Assembly: GCA_944392525.1 (NCBI GenBank)
Contig: CALXXB010000007.1
Coordinates: forward strand, 1 to 40,498
Source of the DNA: an uncultured Clostridia bacterium
GTDB taxonomy: Bacteria > Bacillota_A > Clostridia > TANB77 > CAG-508
DNA: 40,498 nt
Reading direction: 5' to 3'
Within the stretch, counting starts at the first letter, position 1. Each line of letters starts with the position of its first letter. This document shows positions 16,578 through 24,147 of the stretch, in pieces. The translations under genes were made by a program, and so were the position numbers. The notes below the pieces were generated by a model. It saw only the letters and a program-made list of their open reading frames with translations. It made no database searches and had not been told where the DNA came from.

Positions 16578-17129
16578 ATGAAAACTTTAGAAAAAATCAC
16601 ATTAATTATATATTCTAATATAATGTTAATATTATCAATAGTATTATGTTTATTAATATTTGGATGGCTAGATATGGATTTAGTTGGAAATATGGTTTAT
16701 AGACTTATTGTAGGAGAAACATCAAGTAAAATCCTACTTGGATTAGGAATAATATTTATCTTGCTTTCTATTAAATGTATATTCTTTGATTCAACATCAA
16801 AAGAACAAATAAAAGAAAGACAAGGAGTTTTACTAGAGAACGAAAGTGGAAAACTTTTAATATCTAAAGAGACTATAGAAAATTTAGTAAATTCAGTAGC
16901 ATTGAACTTCCAAAGTGCAGAAGATGTTACAACAAGAGTTGAATTAGATAGGGATAACAATGTGAATGTATATGTGAATTTAATAATAAGCTCAGATGCA
17001 ATTATTAAAGATTTATCAGTAAATCTTCAAACAAAAATAAAGGAAAAAGTAAAGAGAGCAACTGATTTAGATGTAAAAGAAGTAAATATTACAGTAAAAA
17101 AAGTTGCAGCAAAGGAGCAACAAGCTTAA
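16578..17129 (+). CDS. amaP: Alkaline shock response membrane anchor protein AmaP
   Basis: AmaP tethers Asp23 to the membrane. The 183-residue protein has two N-terminal membrane helices (about 9-27 and 50-68) and a cytoplasmic C-terminal domain. That domain resembles the Asp23 core (VNVYVNLIISSDAIIKDLS, then KEVNITVKKV). AAAAAGGAGAAT precedes the start. It stands between the Asp23-like gene and a DUF2273 protein, the order seen in many Firmicutes, with 28 and 21 base gaps, so the three are one operon continuing into nusB. Confidence 0.88.
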   Translation: MKTLEKITLIIYSNIMLILSIVLCLLIFGWLDMDLVGNMVYRLIVGETSSKILLGLGIIFILLSIKCIFFDSTSKEQIKERQGVLLENESGKLLISKETIENLVNSVALNFQSAEDVTTRVELDRDNNVNVYVNLIISSDAIIKDLSVNLQTKIKEKVKRATDLDVKEVNITVKKVAAKEQQA

Positions 17130-17150
17130 AAACACGAAAGGAATGATAAT

Positions 17151-17354
17151 ATGAATGGATTTAAAGACTTTTGGGAGCATTATAAAGGGGCAATTATAGG
17201 TATAGTTATTGCTGTTCTAATATTGATAACAAGATTACAAGATTTAATATTAGCAGCAGTTGTAATAGTGCTTGGAGCTATTATTGGAAATTATGTACAA
17301 CAAAATAAAGAAGATGTAAAAACAAAATTAAAGAACTTTATTGATAAAATGTAG
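17151..17354 (+). CDS. DUF2273 small membrane protein
   Basis: This 67-residue protein has a short N-terminal amphipathic segment ([12 protein letters not shown]), a two-part hydrophobic region (about 14-50) with Gly near its end ([11 protein letters not shown]), and a Lys-rich tail. Such proteins accompany Asp23 and AmaP in Firmicutes; the exact function is unknown. ACGAAAGGAATG lies upstream. Its end nearly abuts nusB. Confidence 0.85.
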   Translation: MNGFKDFWEHYKGAIIGIVIAVLILITRLQDLILAAVVIVLGAIIGNYVQQNKEDVKTKLKNFIDKM

Positions 17355-17367
17355 GAAGGAATTGGAA

Positions 17368-17769
17368 ATGAATCGCTCAGAAATAAGAGAACAGGCTTTT
17401 AAATTAATGTATAGTTTAGAAATACAAAGAGATGAAAATCTCGAAGAACAAGTAGAACTTTATTTAGAAAGTAATAATATAACAAATGAAAATGCAATAG
17501 ATTATATAAAAGACGTAATATTCGGAATTGAAAAAAATGAGAAAGAAATTTTAGATGAAATAGAAAAATACTTAAAATCAGATTGGAAAATTGATCGTAT
17601 TTCTAAAATAGATTTAACAATATTAAAATTAGCTATATATGAGATAAAATATAAGGAACTACCATTTAAGGTAGCAATAAATGAAGCAGTAGAACTAGCA
17701 AAAAAATATGGAGAAGACAGCTCTAAAAAGTTTGTTAATGGAATATTAGCAAATGTAGTAAAAGAATAG
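17368..17769 (+). CDS. nusB: Transcription antitermination factor NusB
   Basis: NusB binds boxA RNA with NusE (S10) during rRNA antitermination. The 133-residue all-helical protein shows the family features: N-terminal [12 protein letters not shown], then the core [22 protein letters not shown] and [24 protein letters not shown]. The ATG at 17368 follows GGAAGGAATTGG. An ATG at 17341 in the same frame overlaps the end of the DUF2273 gene and is less likely. It sits between the Asp23 set and xseA. Confidence 0.95.
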   Translation: MNRSEIREQAFKLMYSLEIQRDENLEEQVELYLESNNITNENAIDYIKDVIFGIEKNEKEILDEIEKYLKSDWKIDRISKIDLTILKLAIYEIKYKELPFKVAINEAVELAKKYGEDSSKKFVNGILANVVKE

Positions 17770-17784
17770 AAAAGGATGAATATT

Positions 17785-18978
17785 ATGAGATATAGTGACA
17801 TGGCAGTTACTGTTTCTGATTTAAACAGATACATAAAAGATAAATTTGCAAATGATGAAAACTTAAGCCAAATTTTAGTTAAAGGAGAAATATCAAATTT
17901 TAAGAATCATTATACAGGACATATGTATTTTACATTAAAAGATGAAAATTCTTTAATTAAGTGTGTATGTTTTAAAACATATGCTGAAAAATTAACTTTC
18001 ATGCCAAAAGATGGTATGAAAGTTATAGTTTTGGGAAGTGTTTCTGTTTTTGAGAGAGACGGTATATATCAGATATATGTAAAAATAATGGAAGAAGATG
18101 GCTTAGGGGATTTATATACTAAATATAAAGAGTTAAAAGAAAAATTAGAAAAAGAAGGATTATTTGACGAAGCACATAAACAAAAAATTCCTCTTATGCC
18201 AAAAGTTATCGGAGTTTTAACTTCACAAACAGGTTCTGTAATAAGAGATATTATAAATGTTTCAACAAGGAGAAATCCAAATGTCTATATAAGATTACTA
18301 CCAGTACCTGTACAAGGAGAAGGGGCAGCAGAAAAGATAGCAGCTGGAATTAAGTTTATGAATGAAAACAATTTAGCGGATGTTCTGATTTTAGCACGTG
18401 GTGGAGGTTCGTTGGAAGATTTATGGCCTTTTAATGAAGAAGTTGTTGCAAGAGCAATTTATGATTCAGAGATACCAATAATATCAGCGGTAGGCCACGA
18501 AACAGATTTTTCAATATCAGACTTTGTAGCAGATTTAAGAGCACCAACGCCATCAGCTGCGGCAGAACTTGCAGTTCCTGATGTATATGAGGTTAAGAGA
18601 AAAATAGAAAGTTACCAAGATAGACTAAGAATGGCTTTGATAAAAAAAGTTGAAGTAATGAAACTAAGATATGATAAATGTATGGCAAGTTCAGCATTTA
18701 AAGAACCACTAAGAAAAGTTAATGACAATTATTTGATGATAGATAATTTCCTAAAGAGATTAGAAGCATCTATAAAGATAAAGCAAGAAAAAGAAAAGAA
18801 TAAGTATGTAGAGCTAGTATCTAAATTAGATGCTTTAAGTCCTTTAAAAACACTATCTAGAGGATATTCAATAACGGAAAAAGAAGGAAAAATAGTAAAA
18901 AGTAAAGATGAATTACAAAAAGGAGATAAAGTAGAATTAAGATTTACAGATGGAAAGAAACAAGCTGTAATTGATTAA
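17785..18978 (+). CDS. xseA: Exodeoxyribonuclease VII large subunit
   Basis: XseA is the catalytic subunit of a single-strand exonuclease with XseB. The 397-residue protein has an N-terminal OB fold (about 5-105; VKGEISNFKNHYTGHMYFTL) and the catalytic domain with GVLTSQTGSVIRDII. The conserved LARGGGSLEDLWPFNEE and SAVGHETDFSISDFVADLRA follow, then a coiled-coil C-terminal half. The ATG at 17785 has AAAAGGATG at the correct distance; one at 17776 is too close to that site. xseB follows after 14 bases. Confidence 0.96.
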   Translation: MRYSDMAVTVSDLNRYIKDKFANDENLSQILVKGEISNFKNHYTGHMYFTLKDENSLIKCVCFKTYAEKLTFMPKDGMKVIVLGSVSVFERDGIYQIYVKIMEEDGLGDLYTKYKELKEKLEKEGLFDEAHKQKIPLMPKVIGVLTSQTGSVIRDIINVSTRRNPNVYIRLLPVPVQGEGAAEKIAAGIKFMNENNLADVLILARGGGSLEDLWPFNEEVVARAIYDSEIPIISAVGHETDFSISDFVADLRAPTPSAAAELAVPDVYEVKRKIESYQDRLRMALIKKVEVMKLRYDKCMASSAFKEPLRKVNDNYLMIDNFLKRLEASIKIKQEKEKNKYVELVSKLDALSPLKTLSRGYSITEKEGKIVKSKDELQKGDKVELRFTDGKKQAVID

Positions 18979-18992
18979 AAGGAGAAAGTATT

Positions 18993-19214
18993 ATGAGTAA
19001 AAGTTTTGAAGAACAAATGGAAAACTTAGAAAAAATTGTTGGAGAATTAGAAAAAGGAGATTTAAATCTTGATGATTCTGTAGCAAAATTTGAAGAAGGA
19101 ATTAAAATTTCAAAAGAATGTAATAAAATATTACAAGAAGCAGAAAAGAAAATCACTATGTTAGTAAATGAAAATGGTGAAACTAAAGAAGAAAACTTCG
19201 AAACAGAAGAATAG
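18993..19214 (+). CDS. xseB: Exodeoxyribonuclease VII small subunit
   Basis: XseB is the small subunit that binds the XseA coiled coil in multiple copies. The 73-residue protein has the usual motif FEEQMENLEKIVGELEKGDLN, then DDSVAKFEEGIK, and ends in an acidic tail. AAAGGAGAAAG precedes the ATG. It is directly downstream of xseA in the same operon. Confidence 0.94.
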   Translation: MSKSFEEQMENLEKIVGELEKGDLNLDDSVAKFEEGIKISKECNKILQEAEKKITMLVNENGETKEENFETEE

Positions 19215-19236
19215 TTAAAGGGGAGAATTTTTAGAG

Positions 19237-19680
19237 ATGGAAAATAATTTTATGACATTTATTCAAAACAAATATGTATATGTTCCATTTTTACTATGGT
19301 TTGGAATACAATTATTTAAATTAATATATGACTTGGTTACAACCAAGAAATTTAACTTTAAAAGAATATTAGGAGCAGGAGGAATGCCAAGTTCACATTC
19401 AGCAGTTGTAACAAGTTTGTGTACACTAATTGGAAGAAATGAAGGAGTAGGAACTCCATTATTTGCTTTATCACTTGCATTTGCATTTGTGGTAATGTAT
19501 GATGCTTGTGGAGTAAGAAGAGCTGCAGGAAAGCAAGCTGCTTTACTAAATAAAATAATAGAAACTCCTGGACTTACAGGCGTTCAAGTATCAGAAAAGC
19601 TTGTAGAAGTGTTAGGACATAGTCCTAAACAAGTACTTGTAGGAGCATTAATAGGAATAGCTGCAGGATTTATTGTATAA
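19237..19680 (+). CDS. Divergent PAP2 family (DUF212) membrane protein
   Basis: This 147-residue membrane protein belongs to the DUF212/YuiD family, distantly related to PAP2 acid phosphatases. The signature GAGGMPSSHSAVVTSL (about 47-62) is intact, as is the later MYDACGVRRAAGKQA. There are about four hydrophobic helices, the last ending the protein. AAAGGGGAG lies 13 bases upstream of the ATG, a little far; an in-frame ATG five codons later is possible. It stands between xseB and fhs on the same strand. Substrate unknown. Confidence 0.88.
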   Translation: MENNFMTFIQNKYVYVPFLLWFGIQLFKLIYDLVTTKKFNFKRILGAGGMPSSHSAVVTSLCTLIGRNEGVGTPLFALSLAFAFVVMYDACGVRRAAGKQAALLNKIIETPGLTGVQVSEKLVEVLGHSPKQVLVGALIGIAAGFIV

Positions 19681-19695
19681 GTAGAGGTGATTTAT

Positions 19696-21357
19696 ATGAC
19701 AGATATAGAAATCGCAAGAAGTACTAAATTAGAAGGAATAACAGAGATTGCTAAAAAAATAGGTATTGAAGATGAAGATTTAGAATTATATGGAAAATAT
19801 AAGGCAAAAATTTCAGAATCTGTTTATGAGAAAAGAAAAAATAAAAAAGATGGAAAATTAGTTTTAGTGACAGCAATAAGTCCAACACCGTTAGGAGAAG
19901 GTAAAACAACTGTATCAATAGCAATTGCAGATGGGTTAAGAAAAATAGGCAAAAATTCTATTTTAGCATTGAGGGAGCCTTCACTTGGTCCTGTTTTTGG
20001 AATAAAAGGAGGAGCAACAGGAGGCGGAAAAGTACAGATTGCACCTATGGAAGATATTAACCTTCATTTTACAGGTGATATACATGCAATGACAGCTGCA
20101 AATAATTTGCTTTCAAGTATGATAGATAATCATATTTATTTTGGAAATGAATTGGGATTTAAAAAAGTAGTTTGGAAAAGATGTATGGATTTAAATGATA
20201 GACAATTAAGAAAAGTAGAAACAGGTCTATCAGGTGAAAAGAAAATAGTTCCAAGAGAAGATGGTTTTGATATAACAGTTGCATCAGAAATAATGGCAAT
20301 TGTATGTTTATCAAAGGATTTAAAAGATTTAAAAGAAAAACTAGGAAATATAATTGTAGGTTATAATGGTGAGGATAAACCAATATTTGCGAGAGATTTG
20401 AAAGCAAATGGAGCAATGGCAGTTCTTTTAAAAGATGCAATCAAACCAAACCTCGTACAAACATTAGAACATACACCAGCAATTGTTCATGGTGGACCTT
20501 TTGCAAATATTGCACATGGATGTAATAGTGTTATTGCAACTAAAATGGCAATGAAACTTTCTGATTATGTTATAACAGAAGCAGGATTTGGTGCAGATTT
20601 AGGTGCAGAAAAATTCTTAGATATAAAATGTAGAAAAGCAGGATTAAAACCAGATGCAGTAGTAATAGTAGCAACAATAAAAGCACTTAAATATCACGGT
20701 GGAGTTGAAAAAGATAAGATACAAGAAGAAAATATAGAAGGACTAGAAAAAGGAATAGATAATTTATATCGTCATATTGATAACCTAAAAAATAAATTTG
20801 GATTAAATGTAATTGTTGCAATAAATAGATATACATCAGATACCGAGGAAGAGATTGAATGGTTAGAAAATAAATTAAAAGAAAAAGGTATACCAGTAAG
20901 TACTGTTGAAGGATGGGCAAAAGGTGGAGAAGGTGCAACAGATATTGCAGAGAAATTATCACATTTAGTAGAAGAAAAATCTGATTTTAAATTTATGTAT
21001 GATGATGAAGATAGTATAAAAGAGAAAATATTAAAGGTTGCAACAAAGATTTATGGTGCAAAAGATGTAGAATATTCAGATGAGGCAAAAGAAAATATAG
21101 AGATGATAGAAAAATTAGGATATGGAAAACTACCTGTATGTATTGCAAAAACACAATATTCATTTTCAGATGATCCTAAAAATCTAGAATGTAATAATGA
21201 GTATAATATACATGTAAGAAATGTAGAATTAAAGCTAGGTGCAGGTTTTATTGTAGTTCTAGCAGGAAAAATAATGACAATGCCAGGACTTCCAAAAGTT
21301 CCAGCAGCTGAAAATATTGATATTGATGACAATGGAAATATAGTAGGAATTTTCTAA
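19696..21357 (+). CDS. fhs: Formate-tetrahydrofolate ligase
   Basis: This enzyme makes 10-formyl-tetrahydrofolate from formate, THF and ATP, feeding purine synthesis and one-carbon metabolism. The 553-residue length is typical. The P-loop TPLGEGKTTV is at about 64-73. LREPSLGPVFGIKGGATGGG, the histidine-rich HGGPFANIAHGCNS and TEAGFGADLGAEKF are all conserved. The ATG at 19696 follows AGAGGTGATTT; a GTG at 19687 lies within the ribosome binding site. It ends the long co-directional run and has its own terminator. Confidence 0.97.
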   Translation: MTDIEIARSTKLEGITEIAKKIGIEDEDLELYGKYKAKISESVYEKRKNKKDGKLVLVTAISPTPLGEGKTTVSIAIADGLRKIGKNSILALREPSLGPVFGIKGGATGGGKVQIAPMEDINLHFTGDIHAMTAANNLLSSMIDNHIYFGNELGFKKVVWKRCMDLNDRQLRKVETGLSGEKKIVPREDGFDITVASEIMAIVCLSKDLKDLKEKLGNIIVGYNGEDKPIFARDLKANGAMAVLLKDAIKPNLVQTLEHTPAIVHGGPFANIAHGCNSVIATKMAMKLSDYVITEAGFGADLGAEKFLDIKCRKAGLKPDAVVIVATIKALKYHGGVEKDKIQEENIEGLEKGIDNLYRHIDNLKNKFGLNVIVAINRYTSDTEEEIEWLENKLKEKGIPVSTVEGWAKGGEGATDIAEKLSHLVEEKSDFKFMYDDEDSIKEKILKVATKIYGAKDVEYSDEAKENIEMIEKLGYGKLPVCIAKTQYSFSDDPKNLECNNEYNIHVRNVELKLGAGFIVVLAGKIMTMPGLPKVPAAENIDIDDNGNIVGIF

Positions 21358-21373
21358 TTTATAAGTTTTTTTA

Positions 21374-21408
21374 TTAAAGAAGATATTTTTATCTTCTTTA
21401 ATTTTTTA
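21374..21408 (+). terminator. fhs terminator
   Basis: TTAAAGAAGATA (21374-21385) pairs perfectly with TATCTTCTTTAA (21390-21401) and is followed by six T. It separates the core run from the accessory block. Confidence 0.9.
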
Positions 21409-21429
21409 TGTTAAATTTCATTTTTTATA

Positions 21430-21458
21430 TTGCTTGAATTATAATAAGGTGATACAAT
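21430..21458 (+). promoter_or_regulatory. Promoter of the metallo-hydrolase gene
   Basis: TTGCTT at 21430-21435 and TACAAT at 21453-21458 are 17 bases apart. It lacks the spacer motif of the neighbouring orphan-gene promoters, although TTATGTTAAATTT occurs further upstream at about 21406. Confidence 0.45.
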
Positions 21459-21504
21459 ATTTTTGTAGTATAGGAAATCTATCTATTAGAAAAGGAGTTA
21501 CTTT

Positions 21505-22920
21505 ATGGGTAGAAAAGAGCGGTTTTACGCAGACATTATGTCTGTGCACCCAGAAGTTACTGGTTCTTGTAACATTGTAACTGTAAGGCTTCCGAATGGT
21601 GAGAAGTTCCACTTTATTGTTGATTGTGGACTGTTCCAAGGGAGCAAGGAAGAAGAAGACCGAAACAAGGAGTTAATGTTTAATCCATACAATATTGATT
21701 TTTGCCTTGTTACTCATGGTCACGCAGACCATATTGGGCGGTTGCCGGTATTGATAAAAAAGGGGTATAGAAAGTACATCTATACGACAGACGTTACAAG
21801 AAACATAATGGCGCCAGCATTGAAAGATAGTGCTAGAATAATACAAAGCAAAGCCAAACGGCATAGAGAAAAGGCTATCTACGATGATGGAGATGCTGAA
21901 CATACAATGCAGTATGTCAGGGGATGTAATTACAATCAATGGATTAACGTAAGGAATAACGTTGATGTAATGTTCCTTGGAAATAGCCACTTGTATGGCG
22001 CAGCTATGGTTCTTGTAAGAATAAGTTATCCCGGAGAAAGGGACATCAATATACTTTTTACAGGAGATTACAACAACAAGAATCTTTTCTTTGATCCAGA
22101 GCCTATACCAGATTGGGTATATGAACTACCACTTACAGTCGTCCAAGAGTCTACATACGGATATATGAATTCCTCAGAGATTAAGGAGACGTTTGTAGAC
22201 AATGTTATTAATTGTGTGAGTAAGGGCGGAACTGTTGTAATCCCTGCTTTTGCTCTTGGTCGTATGCAAGAAGTTCTCTATAAGCTTAAAGTCCTACAGG
22301 ACTTAGGAACTCTTCCTTTGGAAGTTGCAATATATGTCGATGGTAAACTAGGCATTATGTACACAGGAATGTGTAAGAATGGTATGCTTGGTGTTAAGGA
22401 AGAGATGAAGGATTTCATTCCCAGTAATGTTGTCTTTGTTGATAAAACAGCTAGAGGCACGGTTTTGCAGGATAATGCCACTAAAATTATCGTGACAACT
22501 TCTGGAATGGGTTCTCATGGTCCTGCAGAAACTTATATTCCTAGTTACATAACTAAGAGGAATGCACTTATTCAGTTTACTGGTTATGTAGCAGAAGGAA
22601 CGTTGGGAAGAGAACTGAAGGATGCACCCAAGGGTGAAACTGTAAAAATCCGAGGGGTCCTTTACAAGAAACAGGCAGAAATCGAGTATACCAACGAGTT
22701 TTCTGCACATGCTAAGGCCGATGAAATGATTGGCTTCTTGCAAAGGTTTGAAAAGCTCAATCTGGTGCTTGTAAATCATGGAGAGGCGCCTGTTAAGGAT
22801 CTTTTTGCTAGACGCATTTGGAGAGAAGTCAATGCGAAGAATGTTGCAATCCTTGGTCAATATTTCCATAGAGTTAATCCATATGGCTTAGTCACGAGTA
22901 AGTCAACTAAGTTCTTGTAA
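21505..22920 (+). CDS. Beta-CASP metallo-beta-lactamase fold RNA hydrolase
   Basis: This 471-residue protein carries the zinc motif THGHADHIG (H71, H73, D75, H76), the following TGD in LLFTGDY-like context, and beta-CASP motifs. These are TSGMGSHGPAETYI, the His in FSAHAKADEM and the final LVNHGEA. It therefore resembles the CPSF-73/Ysh1-like RNases (COG1236 group), nucleases that cut or trim RNA. It lacks a KH domain and is distinct from RNase J. AAAAGGAGTTAC precedes the ATG. Codons and base composition are less A+T-rich than in fhs or uvrA, suggesting acquisition. The role in this accessory block is unknown. Confidence 0.85.
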   Translation: MGRKERFYADIMSVHPEVTGSCNIVTVRLPNGEKFHFIVDCGLFQGSKEEEDRNKELMFNPYNIDFCLVTHGHADHIGRLPVLIKKGYRKYIYTTDVTRNIMAPALKDSARIIQSKAKRHREKAIYDDGDAEHTMQYVRGCNYNQWINVRNNVDVMFLGNSHLYGAAMVLVRISYPGERDINILFTGDYNNKNLFFDPEPIPDWVYELPLTVVQESTYGYMNSSEIKETFVDNVINCVSKGGTVVIPAFALGRMQEVLYKLKVLQDLGTLPLEVAIYVDGKLGIMYTGMCKNGMLGVKEEMKDFIPSNVVFVDKTARGTVLQDNATKIIVTTSGMGSHGPAETYIPSYITKRNALIQFTGYVAEGTLGRELKDAPKGETVKIRGVLYKKQAEIEYTNEFSAHAKADEMIGFLQRFEKLNLVLVNHGEAPVKDLFARRIWREVNAKNVAILGQYFHRVNPYGLVTSKSTKFL

Positions 22921-22924
22921 TTCC

Positions 22925-22959
22925 AAAGGAAGCATCCGAAGTGGGTGCTTCCTTTTTAT
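22925..22959 (+). terminator. Terminator after the metallo-hydrolase gene
   Basis: AAAGGAAGCA (22925-22934) pairs with TGCTTCCTTT (22946-22955), extended by three further pairs, with a T-run on the right. Confidence 0.85.
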
Positions 22960-22963
22960 GAAG

Positions 22964-23016
22964 TTGAAGATTATGTAAATTTCTAGTATAATATTTGTAT
23001 GGTAGGTTTCTACCAT
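22964..23016 (+). promoter_or_regulatory. Promoter and 5' hairpin of orphan gene A
   Basis: TTGAAG (22964-22969) and TATAAT (22987-22992) are 17 bases apart, with ATTATGTAAATT starting the spacer as in the other orphan cassettes. The predicted transcript starts at about 22999, exactly at a perfect hairpin ATGGTAG-GTTT-CTACCAT (22999-23016). A 5'-terminal stem of this kind is expected to protect an mRNA from decay. Confidence 0.7.
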
Positions 23017-23047
23017 GCACGTTGGAATAATAGTCAAAGGAGAAGAC

Positions 23048-23440
23048 ATGAAAGTGACTAAGGTAGGCCTGAGCTTTTTCTCAGCTCTTACGAGGCAGTT
23101 GTTCGGAGACATCATTCTCGAAAATGAGGATGTGTTTCTTCAGGCAGAATATCTGGCGCATGACGACGGAATCCTGTTCTTGAAGGGTTTCGAATCTAAC
23201 GGCACTCCCAAGCAGGTGATCGAACTCATGGCAGGATGCTTTGAGGAAGGTTGCAATTTGGAGGAAATTCTCGAAGACGAAAGCGTTTTTGAGGGACCTG
23301 AAGAACTCAAGGGAGTTGTAATGAGTGTCAACAACATTCCGGTTATGGCTACTCGTTACAATCACGATTCTGAGAAACTCTACGAAGAGTGGGATAGGCA
23401 GCTAAAAGCTGAAGAAAAAACCTGGAGAGAAACACTCTAA
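23048..23440 (+). CDS. Orphan protein A (CFEEG family)
   Basis: I do not recognise this 130-residue soluble protein. It has no signal peptide or membrane helix, is acidic, and ends in a charged helix (YEEWDRQLKAEEKTWRE). Its centre IELMAGCFEEGCNLEEIL matches IELMSGCFEEGSNFEREM of the gene at 23608, and a later KGVVMSVNNIPVMATR matches NGIVMNIYGEPVLVKR. The two are therefore paralogues; I call them the CFEEG family here. The ATG at 23048 follows AAAGGAGAAG; an ATG at 23015 lies within the 5' hairpin. Codon choice (CTC, GGC, GAG) is strikingly unlike the core genes. Confidence 0.75.
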   Translation: MKVTKVGLSFFSALTRQLFGDIILENEDVFLQAEYLAHDDGILFLKGFESNGTPKQVIELMAGCFEEGCNLEEILEDESVFEGPEELKGVVMSVNNIPVMATRYNHDSEKLYEEWDRQLKAEEKTWRETL

Positions 23441-23448
23441 GTTTTTAC

Positions 23449-23523
23449 CTTGGCTATCCAAGTAAGATATAATTATCTTGCCAATATAAAGGGGGTCTTG
23501 AGGAGAGACTCCCTTTATATTGG
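23449..23523 (+). repeat. Three adjoining hairpins between orphan genes A and B
   Basis: Three inverted repeats lie head to tail: CTTGG-CTAT-CCAAG (23449-23462), AAGATA-TAAT-TATCTT (23464-23479) and a 43-base hairpin at 23481-23523. The last has 13 perfect pairs (CCAATATAAAGGG with its complement), one mismatch and four more pairs. None is followed by a T-run; the last abuts the -35 of the next promoter. Confidence 0.75.
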
Positions 23524-23552
23524 TTGAAAGTTATGTTAATTGATGATATAAT
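23524..23552 (+). promoter_or_regulatory. Promoter of orphan gene B
   Basis: TTGAAA (23524-23529) and TATAAT (23547-23552) are 17 bases apart. The spacer begins GTTATGTTAATT and ends TGA (extended -10). It is nearly identical to the cassette 2 promoter on the other strand at 15 kb. Confidence 0.75.
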
Positions 23553-23607
23553 GTAAATGTATTGTAAATAGGTAGCCAAAGAGCGTAAAGTTTCTAAGGG
23601 AGGAAAT

Positions 23608-23970
23608 ATGGAAGCGACGAATGTTTTGATATACTTTTCAGGCATTGGAAGCAAACCATATATCGGAATTACTCTTTCAAATTCAAGGGCATACCTTGAG
23701 ACACAGTGCTTGTGTTATGCTGACAATATTTTGAGCTTGAGAAAAAAATCTGGCTATTACGGAAATAGTAGTTGGATTAGCAAAACAGAAATAATCGAGC
23801 TTATGTCAGGTTGCTTTGAGGAAGGGTCAAATTTTGAAAGAGAGATGGAAAAGTTCTTCAGAGAAAGGCCATACGAAATAGTTAATGGCATTGTGATGAA
23901 CATATATGGTGAACCTGTTCTTGTAAAGCGTCCAAAAAAGCGATGTTTTACAAATATAAGGGAGCTTTGA
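23608..23970 (+). CDS. Orphan protein B (CFEEG family)
   Basis: This 120-residue protein is a paralogue of orphan protein A (shared IELM-GCFEEG core and a VM...PV strand near the end). Its N terminus MEATNVLIYFSGIG differs, and the C terminus is basic (KRPKKRCFTNIREL) where A is acidic. There is no signal peptide or membrane helix. AAGGGAGGAAAT precedes the ATG. It has its own promoter of the cassette type and its own terminator. I cannot assign a function. Confidence 0.72.
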   Translation: MEATNVLIYFSGIGSKPYIGITLSNSRAYLETQCLCYADNILSLRKKSGYYGNSSWISKTEIIELMSGCFEEGSNFEREMEKFFRERPYEIVNGIVMNIYGEPVLVKRPKKRCFTNIREL

Positions 23971-24006
23971 GAATTTGGTGACAAAAAGTAGGATAATTCC
24001 TACAAG

Positions 24007-24045
24007 CAGGAAGAAGTCTTGGGAGAGGCTTCTTTCTGTTATTAT
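24007..24045 (+). terminator. Terminator after orphan gene B
   Basis: CAGGAAGAAG (24007-24016) pairs with CTTCTTTCTG (24029-24038), and the stem extends inward around GGGA. An A+T-rich stretch with T-runs follows. Confidence 0.7.
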
Positions 24046-24090
24046 AATATTTTATTTTTTAAAAAATTAAAAAAGTATTTTAGATAAAAG

Positions 24091-24131
24091 CAAACCAAAC
24101 TCTTGTTTTTAATATTGGTTTGTAGTATAAT
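24091..24131 (+). promoter_or_regulatory. uvrA promoter with flanking inverted repeat
   Basis: TTGTTT (24103-24108) and TATAAT (24126-24131) are 17 bases apart. CAAACCAA (24091-24098) and TTGGTTTG (24115-24122) form a perfect inverted repeat that brackets the -35 element. It could be an operator, but it does not look like a LexA box. Confidence 0.5.
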
Positions 24132-24147
24132 GTTTCGGGGTGAAAAG

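Noticed and set aside
19681..19695. Riboswitch or separate promoter before fhs
   Set aside because: Only 15 bases separate the DUF212 stop from fhs; there is no room for either, so fhs is read from upstream.
22348..22869. 173-codon minus-strand frame inside the metallo-hydrolase gene
   Set aside because: The plus-strand frame carries all beta-CASP motifs; the minus frame has no ribosome binding site or recognisable sequence.
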